Origin: Flavobacterium sp. SUN052
GTDB lineage: Bacteria > Bacteroidota > Bacteroidia > Flavobacteriales > Flavobacteriaceae
DNA: 64,000 bases
Assembly: GCF_028867935.1 (NCBI RefSeq)
Contig: NZ_JAPQNS010000003.1
Location: 372,001 to 436,000, forward strand
Direction of reading: 5' to 3'
Shown: positions 9,575-18,526 of the stretch, piece after piece
How positions within the stretch are numbered: position 1 is the first letter of the stretch
Layout of the letters: each line of letters opens with the position of its first letter
Translations under genes and position numbers: made by a program
Notes under the pieces: generated by a model
Seen by the model: the letters and a program-made list of their open reading frames with translations, nothing else
What the model was told of the DNA's origin: nothing
Databases searched by the model: none

Positions 9575-11172
9575 ACAATTGTCGTCTGTTGAGTGAATGA
9601 GCGTCGTTTGTTGCCGAAAAGCTCGTTCAGATGTGCCGCCTTAGCATCGTATGCAGCCGGGTCAGCCCAGGTTTGGCGTGGATCGAGCAGGTGGGTAGGG
9701 ACATCGGGGCAGGTGCTGGGCATGGCTAGCCCAAAAACGGGGTGTTCAACAAAAGGGACGTTGGAAAGAACGCCTGTCAGAGCCGCCCGGAGCATAGCCC
9801 GCGTGTGCGACAGCTTCATTCGCTGCCCGATCCCGTAACTACCACCCGTCCATCCGGTATTCACCAGCCACACGTTAACTCCGTGCTCGTGAATTTTTTC
9901 GCCCAGCATTTGAGCATACTCAGTTGGATGCAACGGCATGAATGCTGCCCCAAAACAAGCCGAAAACGTGGCCTGAGGCTCGGTAATGCCCATCTCGGTT
10001 CCAGCAACCTTGGCCGTATAGCCCAGCAGAAAGTAATCCATAGCCTGCTCGGTTGTTAATCGGGCAATGGGCGGTAATACGCCGAAGGCATCGCAGGTCA
10101 GGAAAAAAATATGCTGGGGGTGATTCCCCATCGATGGAATTACGGCATTGTCAATAAAGTCAATGGGATACGACGTGCGCGTATTTTCGGTCAACGAGGT
10201 GTCTTCGTAGTTGACCGTGTGTGTGTCCTTAAAAAACTGGGTGTTCTCAACAATAGCCCCGTATCGGACGGCGTCGAAAATCTGTTCTTCGCGTTCGCGG
10301 GTCAGGTCAACCACTTTGGCGTAACAACCGCCTTCGAAGTTAAAAATGCCCCGGTCGCTCCATCCGTGTTCGTCGTCGCCGATTAACCCTCGCTCGGGAT
10401 CGGCAGAAAGCGTTGTTTTACCCGTCCCCGACAAGCCGAAGAAAATGGCTACGTCGCCTTTGGTGCCAACATTTGCCGAGCAGTGCATGGGCAGCACGCC
10501 CTTTGGGGGAAGCAGGAAATTAAGTGCTGAGAATACCCCTTTTTTTATTTCGCCGGCGTAGCCCGTTCCACCAATTAAAATAACCCGTTTTGATAGGTTG
10601 AGTATGGCGAAATTGCCCGCTTTAGTACCGTCTTCGGCTGGATTCGCCTGAAACTCCGGCACCGCCAGAATCGTGAAGTCGGGCTCGAAATCAGCAACTT
10701 CTGCATCCGTGAGCCGCAGAAACATATTGGCGCAGAACAGATTCTGCCAGGCCGATGTGGTCAGAATACACAGTTTAAGTTGAAAACGCGGATCGGCACC
10801 GGCTACTGCATACCGAACATATACGCGCTGATACTCTACAAACCGGCACATCCTGCGGTACAGTTGATCGAATTGGGCAGCATCAAACGGAATATTGACC
10901 GAGCCCCAGTCTACCCGTTGATCGGTCAGGTTGTCCCGAACAATGTAACGATCCTTGGGTGAACGGCCCGTGAACTTACCCGTTGTGCACATCAACGCTC
11001 CTGTGTCTGTCAGTTGCCCTTCTTGCTGTCGGAGCGAATGTTCTACTAGTTCAGTAGGTGACAGCTGAAAATTGATCTCTCTGGCATCATGAATAGTCAG
11101 GAATTTCAGCGCTTTCTCTTCGGGCGTTGCGCGAATTATTTGGGGTTTAGGACGAACCTTTTCAGCGACCAT
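9571..11172 (-). CDS. pckA: Phosphoenolpyruvate carboxykinase (ATP)
   Basis: PckA converts oxaloacetate and ATP to phosphoenolpyruvate, CO2 and ADP, drawing TCA carbon into gluconeogenesis. The 533-aa length is usual for the ATP-type enzyme. The P-loop GLSGTGKT is at residues 246-253 and the metal-binding GDDEHGW follows at 265-271. RSPKDRYIV and the C-terminal [10 protein letters not shown] and [10 protein letters not shown] stretches are also family hallmarks. It is the first gene of pckA-fbp. Its start lies 46 bases from the edge of a perfect 54-bp palindrome shared with the divergent regulator, the obvious place for control. Confidence 0.97.
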   Translation of the reverse strand: MVAEKVRPKPQIIRATPEEKALKFLTIHDAREINFQLSPTELVEHSLRQQEGQLTDTGALMCTTGKFTGRSPKDRYIVRDNLTDQRVDWGSVNIPFDAAQFDQLYRRMCRFVEYQRVYVRYAVAGADPRFQLKLCILTTSAWQNLFCANMFLRLTDAEVADFEPDFTILAVPEFQANPAEDGTKAGNFAILNLSKRVILIGGTGYAGEIKKGVFSALNFLLPPKGVLPMHCSANVGTKGDVAIFFGLSGTGKTTLSADPERGLIGDDEHGWSDRGIFNFEGGCYAKVVDLTREREEQIFDAVRYGAIVENTQFFKDTHTVNYEDTSLTENTRTSYPIDFIDNAVIPSMGNHPQHIFFLTCDAFGVLPPIARLTTEQAMDYFLLGYTAKVAGTEMGITEPQATFSACFGAAFMPLHPTEYAQMLGEKIHEHGVNVWLVNTGWTGGSYGIGQRMKLSHTRAMLRAALTGVLSNVPFVEHPVFGLAMPSTCPDVPTHLLDPRQTWADPAAYDAKAAHLNELFGNKRRSFTQQTTIV

Positions 11173-11217
11173 AGCTTGAATGATTTTGGTTATGAAGTGA
11201 TTTTGGTGTGAAAGTAA

Positions 11218-11271
11218 TTAGCGTTCTTGATAAAAATAGCGAACGTTCGCTATTTTTATCAAGAACGCTAA
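11218..11271. promoter_or_regulatory. Perfect 54-bp palindrome in the pckA / regulator divergent promoter region
   Basis: Both arms are 27 bases with no spacer. The outer half begins TTAGCGTTCTTGATAA and the centre is TAGCGAACGTTCGCTA. I paired every position from 11218/11271 inward to 11244/11245 and found no mismatch. It lies almost midway between the two divergent ATGs (45 bases from the pckA start codon, 49 from the regulator). The placement fits a shared operator, perhaps for the regulator beside it. A cruciform or RNA hairpin is also possible. Without a T-run it is a poor terminator. Confidence 0.85.
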
Positions 11272-11308
11272 AAGTTCTTTATTTTCTTACGGCTTATCTC
11301 AGAATAGT

Positions 11309-11316
11309 TATTTTTG
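11309..11316 (+). promoter_or_regulatory. Bacteroidota -7 element before the ScfR-like regulator
   Basis: TATTTTTG matches the phylum's -7 consensus TAnnTTTG. It ends only 4 bases before the ATG at 11321, so a transcript starting about 7 bases downstream would be essentially leaderless. No clear -33 TTG is at standard spacing, so support is moderate. Confidence 0.45.
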
Positions 11317-11320
11317 CGGC

Positions 11321-12805
11321 ATGACATCGGATCGGGAAAAAGTACGACTCATTTTTGGCCTGAAGCTCAGACAGCTACGGAACGACCTTTCAATTTCTAC
11401 GTACGAGCTGGCCAACCGAACAGGCCTATCACCGTCGTATCTGAACGAGATTGAAAAAGGGAAAAAGTACCCGAAGACGGAGAAGGTGTTTGCGATTGCC
11501 AAAGCCTTAAATACGGACTATGACTCTCTCGTCTCACTGAAAGTTAGTAAGCAGCTAGAGCCTGTTGTTGAACTGCTTAACTCGAACATCTTAAGTGAGT
11601 TACCATTCGAGCTATTTGGTATTGAGCCGGGTTATTTCCTGGAAGTGATGGCCAATGCGCCTACCAAGTTGAGTGCTTTTATCAGTACACTGATCGAAAT
11701 TGGGCGCAATTATGACCTGCGTGTCGAGCAGTTTTACTTCTCCGTGCTAAGGACTTACCAGGCCATGCACGACAATTATTTTGACGATCTCGAACAGGAA
11801 GCCGATCAATTTCTGACAGAATACGCGCTGCCCGACAATCCAAACGACTGCCCCAACTGGTTACTGTCTATTCTGACTACCACCTATAATTGTGTCATAA
11901 ATCCCTACGATGCGGATTCTCAACCGGCCCTATCGACATTGCGGTCGGTGTATTTGCCAGAAAAAAACACGCTGCTCATTAATAAACAGCTGTCGAACGA
12001 GCAGCAGGCGTTCACGCTGGCCAGAGAAGTTGGTTATCGTCGGCTTAAATTAACGGTTCGCCCGCTGGAATCATCGGTGCTGGAAGCCCGCTCGTTCGAT
12101 GAGGTACTCAACAATTTCAGAGCTTCGTATTTTGCGCGGGCCGTGCTGATTCCACGGCAGCGACTGATCAATGAACTGACCAGCCTGGTAGCCCAACCTA
12201 CCTGGGACAATGATCGTCTTCCGGCAATAATGAAGTCATTCGCCGTGACGCCCGAAATGTTCCTGCTACGGATGACAAACATATTAACGAGTCATTTTGG
12301 AGTGAAAGAACTCTTTTTCCTGCGCTTTAATCAGGCGGAAGATGGGCGCTTTCGCCTTAGTAAAGAGTTGCACCTTAGCAAACTCCACACGCCCCACGGC
12401 ACCGCCCGCGACGAACATTATTGCCGTCGGCAAGTATCGGTCACCATTCTGAATGAGTTGAGAGAGTTGCAGCAACAGGGGCAGTGGAACAATCAACCTA
12501 TTTGTCGGGCACAGCGGATTACATTTTCGACCAGTTCCAATACCTATTTTGTCTTTTCTATCGCAAAGTCGTCGCCCCCGACCACCACGAATAGTAGTAT
12601 TAACATTGGCTTTCCCCTCACCGACCAGTTGCGTAGTGTCTTTCGGTTTTTGGATGACCCGGCCATTCCCGAAACGCTGGTAGGCGAAACCTGTGAACGT
12701 TGCCCCATCGCTGACTGCAATGTGCGGGCAGCGGCACCCGTTGAACTGATTCGCCAACAGCAGATGCAGCAAACGCAGTCGCATATTGAGCAGTTGCGCA
12801 ACTGA
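11321..12805 (+). CDS. XRE/ScfR-RamB-like transcriptional regulator with degenerate IrrE-type domain
   Basis: Residues 9-65 form an XRE helix-turn-helix (LRQLRNDLSISTYELANRTG then LSPSYLNEIEKGKKYP). The middle is an ImmA/IrrE-like domain. The C-terminus carries the DUF2083-type cysteine cluster Cys458, Cys461 and Cys466 (CERCPIADCNVRAA). This order is that of short-chain fatty acyl regulators (ScfR, RamB, PrpC-type) that control acetate, propionate or glyoxylate metabolism. The zinc-protease motif expected in the IrrE domain is degraded: the HEXXH position reads AREVGY (234-239), so no peptidase activity is expected. It is divergent from pckA-fbp across a 54-bp perfect palindrome. I infer, but cannot show, that it senses an acyl-CoA state and controls gluconeogenesis. 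Confidence 0.85.
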   Translation: MTSDREKVRLIFGLKLRQLRNDLSISTYELANRTGLSPSYLNEIEKGKKYPKTEKVFAIAKALNTDYDSLVSLKVSKQLEPVVELLNSNILSELPFELFGIEPGYFLEVMANAPTKLSAFISTLIEIGRNYDLRVEQFYFSVLRTYQAMHDNYFDDLEQEADQFLTEYALPDNPNDCPNWLLSILTTTYNCVINPYDADSQPALSTLRSVYLPEKNTLLINKQLSNEQQAFTLAREVGYRRLKLTVRPLESSVLEARSFDEVLNNFRASYFARAVLIPRQRLINELTSLVAQPTWDNDRLPAIMKSFAVTPEMFLLRMTNILTSHFGVKELFFLRFNQAEDGRFRLSKELHLSKLHTPHGTARDEHYCRRQVSVTILNELRELQQQGQWNNQPICRAQRITFSTSSNTYFVFSIAKSSPPTTTNSSINIGFPLTDQLRSVFRFLDDPAIPETLVGETCERCPIADCNVRAAAPVELIRQQQMQQTQSHIEQLRN

Positions 12806-12852
12806 TACAAGTCATTCTCTTTCGTTATGAATCAATCTTACCCTCGCCAATT

Positions 12853-15501
12853 ATGTTCCGTAAGCTTCTTCCACTTGGTTTGTTTCTACTGATAACGCTA
12901 TCTGTTTCAGCCCAGAAAAAAGCGCACCGCCACGCCACCGACAAACGAACGTTAGCCGACAGTTTGCCTACGGCAATGCCTTATAACCGTCTGATTAGCG
13001 GGGCCGGAACCGCAGTGTTTTTCGGCGATCCCAAACTAGAGAATCACGCCCTTGACCTTTGTCTGCTGCCGGGCGGAACCCAGGTAGCCATTGAAGATCG
13101 CTATGGTATTGCTCTTCTCGACCGGGCCAGCCAAACCATTACCTACCGATGGAGTCTTCGCGATAATCCCGAAACAAGGTCGATGATGAGCGCTTTTTCC
13201 GGTATTGAAGCGTTTGTGGCGAATGGGCAAACGTATTTGGTTTGGGGCGCGTCGGGCACCGGCAAAAGCAAGTCAGCCGTAGTGATTGCTACTCTCACAA
13301 ATGGAAAAGTTGGCTCGGTTGAGTTGATCGCATTTGATCCGATTGCCCCTGCCACAATGGCTTTGCCCAACGATGTGGCTGTGCGGCAGGAGAACGGTGA
13401 GTTCTTTCTGTACGTAGCCCTGAACGGCAATAACCAACTGATCAAAATTCGCTTTTCCGACCGCAGCATTGTCTGGAAAACGCCGGTGGGCGTAGCTCCA
13501 TTTGGGGTGTCCCTGTCGGGTGACCGGGCTTTCGTAACCAACTGGGCTGGACCCGTTCCTGATTCAACTAGTAGGGCAGAAACGGCTGGTGTGCCCTGGG
13601 GGCAAGCGTATATTGATCCCCGCACGGGCGCGATGGCGCGAGGAACTGTATCCGTTGTGGACACCAAAACCGGCAAGGCCGAGAGCGAAATTGCTGTTGG
13701 TCTGCACCCCAACGCCATTCTGAGCAGCCGCGACGGCCGGTTTATGTACGTTGCTAATGGCAATAGCGATAATGTTTCGGTGATTGATGTGCAAACCCGG
13801 CAGGTGGTCGATTCAATAGCAGTGGGTTTGTTTGGTGGAGAGAAGGCATACATCGGTAGCACGCCCAACGCGCTGGCACTCGACCCGGCCGGAACCACGC
13901 TCTACGTGGCCAATGGTCTCGATAACGCACTGGCTGTTGTGTCGCTGGCAAACGGACTGCCCGTTGCCAGTTCGCGTGTTCGGGGCTATATCCCGACGCA
14001 GGCGTATCCGGGCGGGATATTGTGTATAGACAACACGCTCTACGTGGCCAATATCGAAGGCAACGGTTCGCGCATAGCCACGGCTGTTGAACCAGCCAGC
14101 CAAGGCCGCAACCTGCAAGCCGATCAAAAAGGATTTACATCGCACCGACAGTTGGCAACGGTTTCCATTATTTCCATTCCAACGGAAACGGAGTTGAGCC
14201 CTTACACGGAGAAAGTGCGAAAACAGAGCATGCAGTTTCGGTTGAAATTGGCTGAACAATTACCGCGTCCCAATGCCAAACCCCGACCTGTACCAGAGCG
14301 CATTGGCGAACCCTCGGTGTTTAAGCATGTGGTGTATATCATCAAAGAAAACCGAACCTACGATCAGGTGCTGGGTGACATGCCCGAAGGTCGGGGAATG
14401 CCCTCGTTGTGTGTTTTTGGGGATAGTATCACGCCAAACCAACACCAGCTGGCACGCGAATTTATGCTGTTAGATAACTACCACGTTTCGGGTAAATCGT
14501 CAGCCGAAGGCCATCCTTGGGCCGATGCCGCTATGGTGACCGACTATACCGAAAAGAGTGTTCGTGCCTGGTTCCGGTCGTACCCGCACGTGCTTTACGA
14601 TGCAATGGTGTACAATAAAGAAGGCTTGATCTGGAACAACGCTCTCGACCACGGCAAAACGGTCCGCATCTATGGCGAAGCCTGCGATTGTAAGTATGAC
14701 AAAAAACTGGACTGGCAAAAAATCTATCAGTTACGGCAGACAAGCCAACCCTTTTCATACACCAATACCACTACAATCTCGCGGGTGCGGCCAATTCTGG
14801 CGATGAACTTTCCGGGCTGTGCCGACCAAGCGATCAGCGATCAGATGCGGGCCGATGCGTTTATTAAAGACCTGAATGAAGCTGCATCGCGCCCCGGCGA
14901 CGACTGGCCAAACCTGATGGTGATGGCCCTGCCCAACGACCATACAACTGGCCTGAGCCCGAAGTTTCCGACGCCCCGCGCCATGGTAGCCGACAATGAT
15001 CTGGCCGTTGGGCGAATGGTTGAAGCCATTCAAAAAAGTCGGTTTGGGGCTAATACGGTCATTTTTATTACCGAAGACGATTCACAGGCTGGCTGGGATC
15101 ATATTTCAGCCTATCGCACCACGGGCTTTGTGGTGAGTCCCTATTCAAGGCTTCGGAAAACGGTAAGAACAAATTACAATCAGACATCAATGGTGCGCAC
15201 GATCGAGCAAATTTTGGGCTTGCCGCCCATGAACGTCATCGACGCAACCGCACTGCCCATGTTCGATTGTTTTACCGACAAACCCGACCCGGCAACGTTT
15301 ACAGCCCTACCCAATCGAGTGGCGTTAGACGAAATGAATAAGCCATTGTCGAGTCTTCGCGGTCGGGCCCTGCATTACGCTCGTGAGTCGAGCGAGCAGG
15401 CTGAAGAAGGAATAGATACCGGCGAAGACGAGCTGATGAACAAGATTTTGTGGTTTGCGATGAAAGGAAAGAAGCCTTATCCGAGGCTGAACAATCTCTA
15501 A
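12853..15501 (+). CDS. Secreted YVTN beta-propeller / phosphoesterase-family protein
   Basis: The 882-aa protein has a Sec signal peptide (residues 1 to about 20, ending SVSAQ). A beta-propeller region with YVTN-type repeats follows (for example FMYVANGNSDNVSVIDVQT and LYVANGLDNALAVVSLANG). From about residue 490 there is a phosphoesterase domain of the acid phosphatase/phospholipase C superfamily: KHVVYIIKENRTYDQVLGDM, then VIFITEDDSQAGWDHIS. It probably acts in the periplasm or at the surface on a phosphoester; the substrate is unknown. It is 47 bases downstream of the regulator on the same strand, and sucA has its own promoter after it. The double architecture is found in Bacteroidota and acidobacteria. 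Confidence 0.85.
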   Translation: MFRKLLPLGLFLLITLSVSAQKKAHRHATDKRTLADSLPTAMPYNRLISGAGTAVFFGDPKLENHALDLCLLPGGTQVAIEDRYGIALLDRASQTITYRWSLRDNPETRSMMSAFSGIEAFVANGQTYLVWGASGTGKSKSAVVIATLTNGKVGSVELIAFDPIAPATMALPNDVAVRQENGEFFLYVALNGNNQLIKIRFSDRSIVWKTPVGVAPFGVSLSGDRAFVTNWAGPVPDSTSRAETAGVPWGQAYIDPRTGAMARGTVSVVDTKTGKAESEIAVGLHPNAILSSRDGRFMYVANGNSDNVSVIDVQTRQVVDSIAVGLFGGEKAYIGSTPNALALDPAGTTLYVANGLDNALAVVSLANGLPVASSRVRGYIPTQAYPGGILCIDNTLYVANIEGNGSRIATAVEPASQGRNLQADQKGFTSHRQLATVSIISIPTETELSPYTEKVRKQSMQFRLKLAEQLPRPNAKPRPVPERIGEPSVFKHVVYIIKENRTYDQVLGDMPEGRGMPSLCVFGDSITPNQHQLAREFMLLDNYHVSGKSSAEGHPWADAAMVTDYTEKSVRAWFRSYPHVLYDAMVYNKEGLIWNNALDHGKTVRIYGEACDCKYDKKLDWQKIYQLRQTSQPFSYTNTTTISRVRPILAMNFPGCADQAISDQMRADAFIKDLNEAASRPGDDWPNLMVMALPNDHTTGLSPKFPTPRAMVADNDLAVGRMVEAIQKSRFGANTVIFITEDDSQAGWDHISAYRTTGFVVSPYSRLRKTVRTNYNQTSMVRTIEQILGLPPMNVIDATALPMFDCFTDKPDPATFTALPNRVALDEMNKPLSSLRGRALHYARESSEQAEEGIDTGEDELMNKILWFAMKGKKPYPRLNNL

Positions 15502-15603
15502 CCAATTGTTAAAATTTTTTGTTTGTTTCGTAGGCCCGCTTGTGTGCTTAGCAAAGAAACCGATAAAGTCCAAATTTTGCGGCCTACTTTCAGGCCGATA
15601 CTG

Positions 15604-15611
15604 TAACTTTG
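15604..15611 (+). promoter_or_regulatory. Promoter of sucA (-7 element)
   Basis: TAACTTTG matches TAnnTTTG exactly and lies 27 bases before the sucA ATG at 15639, implying a leader of about 20 bases. A TTG at 15577-15579 is a possible -33 element, though its 24-base gap is slightly long. The element overlaps an in-frame TTG at 15609, which argues against that codon as the start. Confidence 0.6.
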
Positions 15612-15638
15612 CGCGTCAAATACAGAAGTGCCGAACTT

Positions 15639-18425
15639 ATGGATAAGTATTCGTATATAGCGAACTCAGATGCAGCTTATGTTGACCAATTGTACCAGGC
15701 GTACAAGCAAGACCCTAACTCGGTTGATGCAAGCTGGCAGACGTTCTTTGAAGGCTTCGATTTCTCGCTAACCTATGGCGAAAATGGAAGCAAAACCACT
15801 AATGGAAACGGCTCGTCCACTAACGGGACTGCTGCTCCTACCAATGGACAAGCTACAAAAGCGCCATTGGATGCCAAACACAGCGAAAAAGAAGTCTCTG
15901 TAGCGAGCTTGATCAAAGCGTATCGCTCACGGGGGCACCTGCTGGCGCAAACCAACCCAATTCGGTCACGCAAAGACCGGAATCCACGCCTAGAACTGGC
16001 CGATTATGCCCTTTCGGAAGCCGATTTAGACACCGTGTTTGAGTCGGGGATGTTGTTGGGAATCGGGCCCGCGACACTGCGTGAGATCATGGCTTCGCTC
16101 GAAAAAATCTACGCGGGCCGCATCGGTTTCGAGTACATGTATATTCGCGAGATCGAGGTAAAAAACTGGCTCCGCAACAAAATCGAGAAGGAAGCACTGG
16201 TATTTGACCCCACTATTGAGGAAAAAACTCGCATCCTTAAAAAGCTGAACGAAGCCACCGTTTTTGAGAACTTTCTGCACACCAAATTTCTGGGTCAGAA
16301 ACGATTCTCGCTCGAAGGGGGCGAAACAACCATTCCGGCACTAGATGCAATCATCAACAAGGCGGCCGACATGGGCGTTGAGGAGGTAATGATTGGGATG
16401 GCACACCGTGGCCGACTCAATGTGTTGTCTAACATTCTGGGTAAATCCTACGAAAGCATTTTCGACGGTTTTGAGGGCAATATTCCTAGTCAGGTGCAGG
16501 GCGATGGCGACGTGAAATATCACCTTGGCTACGCCAGCCTGACCGAAACACCGTCGGGTAAGATGATCAACGTGAAGTTGGCTCCCAACCCCTCGCACCT
16601 CGAAGCCGTCAATCCGGTAGTAGAAGGGTTTGTTCGCGCTCAGGCCGACGAAGAATACAAGGGCGATTTTACCAAGATTATGCCAATCCTGATTCATGGC
16701 GATGCCGCCGTGGCTGGTCAGGGTATTGTATATGAAGTAACGCAAATGGCCAAACTGCCCGGCTACCAAACTGGCGGAACGGTTCATTTTGTAATCAATA
16801 ACCAGGTTGGTTTTACCACCGATTTCGATGATGCCCGCTCGTCTATCTACTGTTCAGACGTAGCCAAAATCATCGATGCGCCCATTTTCCACGTTAACGG
16901 CGATGATCCGGAAGCGGTGTATTTCTGCGCCAAACTGGCTGTGGAATTCCGCGAAATGTTCAAGCGCGATGTGTTTATCGACATGGTGTGTTACCGTCGC
17001 TACGGTCACAACGAGTCCGACGAACCGAAGTTCACGCAGCCAACCATGTATGCGGTCATCGACAAACATGCAAACCCCCGCGACATCTACAACCAATCAC
17101 TCATTGAGCGGAGCGAAGTAGATGCTCAGTTAGCGACAGGCATGGATGCTGAGTTCAAAAAACTCTTGCAGGAGCGACTCGACAAGGTTAAGCAGAAAGA
17201 AGAAATTAAGTATAAGCCACTCCGTCTGGATCAACAATGGGCTGAACTGCGCACGTCGCAACCGGAAGATTTTGATCAGTCGCCAGAGACCGGAGTAGCC
17301 CTAGAAGTTCTGGAAAGTGTTGGAAAGTCGCTTTACACAGTTCCAGAAGGCTTTAAGCCACTGAAGCAGATAGATAAGCTCCTGCGCGACCGGAAGCAAA
17401 TGCTTACCGAAACAAAGTTAGTGAACTGGGGTACGGCGGAGTTGCTGGCCTACGGTTCGATTCTGGCGGAAGGGAAAGCCGTTCGGTTGAGTGGTCAGGA
17501 TGTGCAGCGGGGAACGTTCTCGCACCGCCATGCGGTATTGCACGATCAGGAAACGAACGCGGTACACTCATCGCTGGATCATATTCAGGAAGACCAGGCG
17601 AAATTCCAGATATATAACTCCCTACTGTCAGAGTATGGCGTATTGGGTTTTGAATATGGCTACGCCATGGCAACACCCCATGCACTGGTGATCTGGGAAG
17701 CTCAGTTTGGTGATTTTGCCAACGGTGCCCAAACTATGATCGATCAGTTTATTGCGGCTGGTGAATCGAAGTGGGGGATTCAAAATGGCGTGACCATGTT
17801 GTTGCCACACGGCTACGAAGGTCAGGGACCAGAGCATTCAAACGCTCGTCCAGAACGTTACCTGCAACTCTGCGCGCAATACAACATGGTGGTGGCCAAC
17901 GTAACAACGCCCGCCAACCTGTTCCATATTATGCGTCGGCAGTTGACGTGGGCGTTCCGTAAGCCGCTGGTGATTATGTCGCCAAAGTCGCTGCTTCGTC
18001 ATCCGCAGGTAATTTCTCCATTGGAAGATCTCACTAAAGGTCGTTTTCAGGAGGTGCTTGGTGATGGTTACGCCGATCCTAAAAAAGTGAAGCGGGTACT
18101 GCTGTGTACGGGTAAGATTTATTACGAACTGCTCGAAAAACAGCAAGCCGATAGCCGCACCGATGTAGCCATTGTCCGATTGGAGCAACTGCATCCGCTG
18201 CCTAAAAAACAGCTTGATGAGGTATTAGCTGCTTATAAAAAGGCTGATCTGGTGTGGGTACAAGAGGAGCCGCTCAACATGGGTTGTTACACCTATCTGC
18301 TGCGTGAAATGCCCGATGTCCGTCTACGTCCAGTCTCACGCCCAGCAGCAGCCTCACCCGCTACGGGCTTCGCCAAAATGCATACTCAGGAACAAGCTGC
18401 GCTAGTAGCAAAAGCATTTGAATAA
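15639..18425 (+). CDS. sucA: 2-oxoglutarate dehydrogenase E1 component
   Basis: E1o is the thiamine-diphosphate enzyme that decarboxylates 2-oxoglutarate and passes the succinyl group to the lipoyl arm of E2. The protein starts MDKYSYIANSDAAYVDQLYQ at the ATG at 15639 and is 928 aa, close to the 933 of E. coli SucA. Visible are the E2-binding N-terminal helix, a Ser/Thr/Asn/Gly-rich linker (about residues 45-75), the ThDP region (MAHRGRLNVL, HGDAAVAGQGIVYE, HVNGDDPEAV) and the C-terminal transketolase-like domain (LLPHGYEGQGPEHSNARPER). sucB follows after 101 bases on the same strand. Confidence 0.96.
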   Translation: MDKYSYIANSDAAYVDQLYQAYKQDPNSVDASWQTFFEGFDFSLTYGENGSKTTNGNGSSTNGTAAPTNGQATKAPLDAKHSEKEVSVASLIKAYRSRGHLLAQTNPIRSRKDRNPRLELADYALSEADLDTVFESGMLLGIGPATLREIMASLEKIYAGRIGFEYMYIREIEVKNWLRNKIEKEALVFDPTIEEKTRILKKLNEATVFENFLHTKFLGQKRFSLEGGETTIPALDAIINKAADMGVEEVMIGMAHRGRLNVLSNILGKSYESIFDGFEGNIPSQVQGDGDVKYHLGYASLTETPSGKMINVKLAPNPSHLEAVNPVVEGFVRAQADEEYKGDFTKIMPILIHGDAAVAGQGIVYEVTQMAKLPGYQTGGTVHFVINNQVGFTTDFDDARSSIYCSDVAKIIDAPIFHVNGDDPEAVYFCAKLAVEFREMFKRDVFIDMVCYRRYGHNESDEPKFTQPTMYAVIDKHANPRDIYNQSLIERSEVDAQLATGMDAEFKKLLQERLDKVKQKEEIKYKPLRLDQQWAELRTSQPEDFDQSPETGVALEVLESVGKSLYTVPEGFKPLKQIDKLLRDRKQMLTETKLVNWGTAELLAYGSILAEGKAVRLSGQDVQRGTFSHRHAVLHDQETNAVHSSLDHIQEDQAKFQIYNSLLSEYGVLGFEYGYAMATPHALVIWEAQFGDFANGAQTMIDQFIAAGESKWGIQNGVTMLLPHGYEGQGPEHSNARPERYLQLCAQYNMVVANVTTPANLFHIMRRQLTWAFRKPLVIMSPKSLLRHPQVISPLEDLTKGRFQEVLGDGYADPKKVKRVLLCTGKIYYELLEKQQADSRTDVAIVRLEQLHPLPKKQLDEVLAAYKKADLVWVQEEPLNMGCYTYLLREMPDVRLRPVSRPAAASPATGFAKMHTQEQAALVAKAFE

Positions 18426-18433
18426 ACAACGAA

Positions 18434-18498
18434 CAGTGAACAATGATCAACTATCAGTTAGCTTTTGCTAACCACATTAATAATACTACTGTTCACTG
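18434..18498. repeat. Word-repeat hairpins between sucA and sucB
   Basis: CAGTGAACA (18434-18442) pairs with TGTTCACTG (18490-18498). Inside, GTTAGC-TTTT-GCTAAC forms a tight hairpin at 18457-18472. Behind it, CTGTTAA-type words repeat up to the sucB start. It could tune the E1/E2 ratio by partial termination or mRNA processing. Confidence 0.6.
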
Positions 18499-18526
18499 AA
18501 AACTGTTAACTGTTAACTGTTAAAAA

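Noticed and set aside
12284..12784. 166-codon antisense frame in the ScfR-like regulator
   Set aside because: No family resemblance; the sense frame carries the conserved C-terminal cysteine cluster through the same bases.
13143..13898. 251-codon open frame antisense to the propeller-phosphoesterase gene
   Set aside because: Composition is low-complexity Ser/Thr/Pro-rich, and it lies fully within a gene with strong motifs on the other strand.
15609..15638. TTG start of sucA at 15609
   Set aside because: The codon lies inside the -7 promoter element. The ATG at 15639 gives the usual E1 N-terminus.
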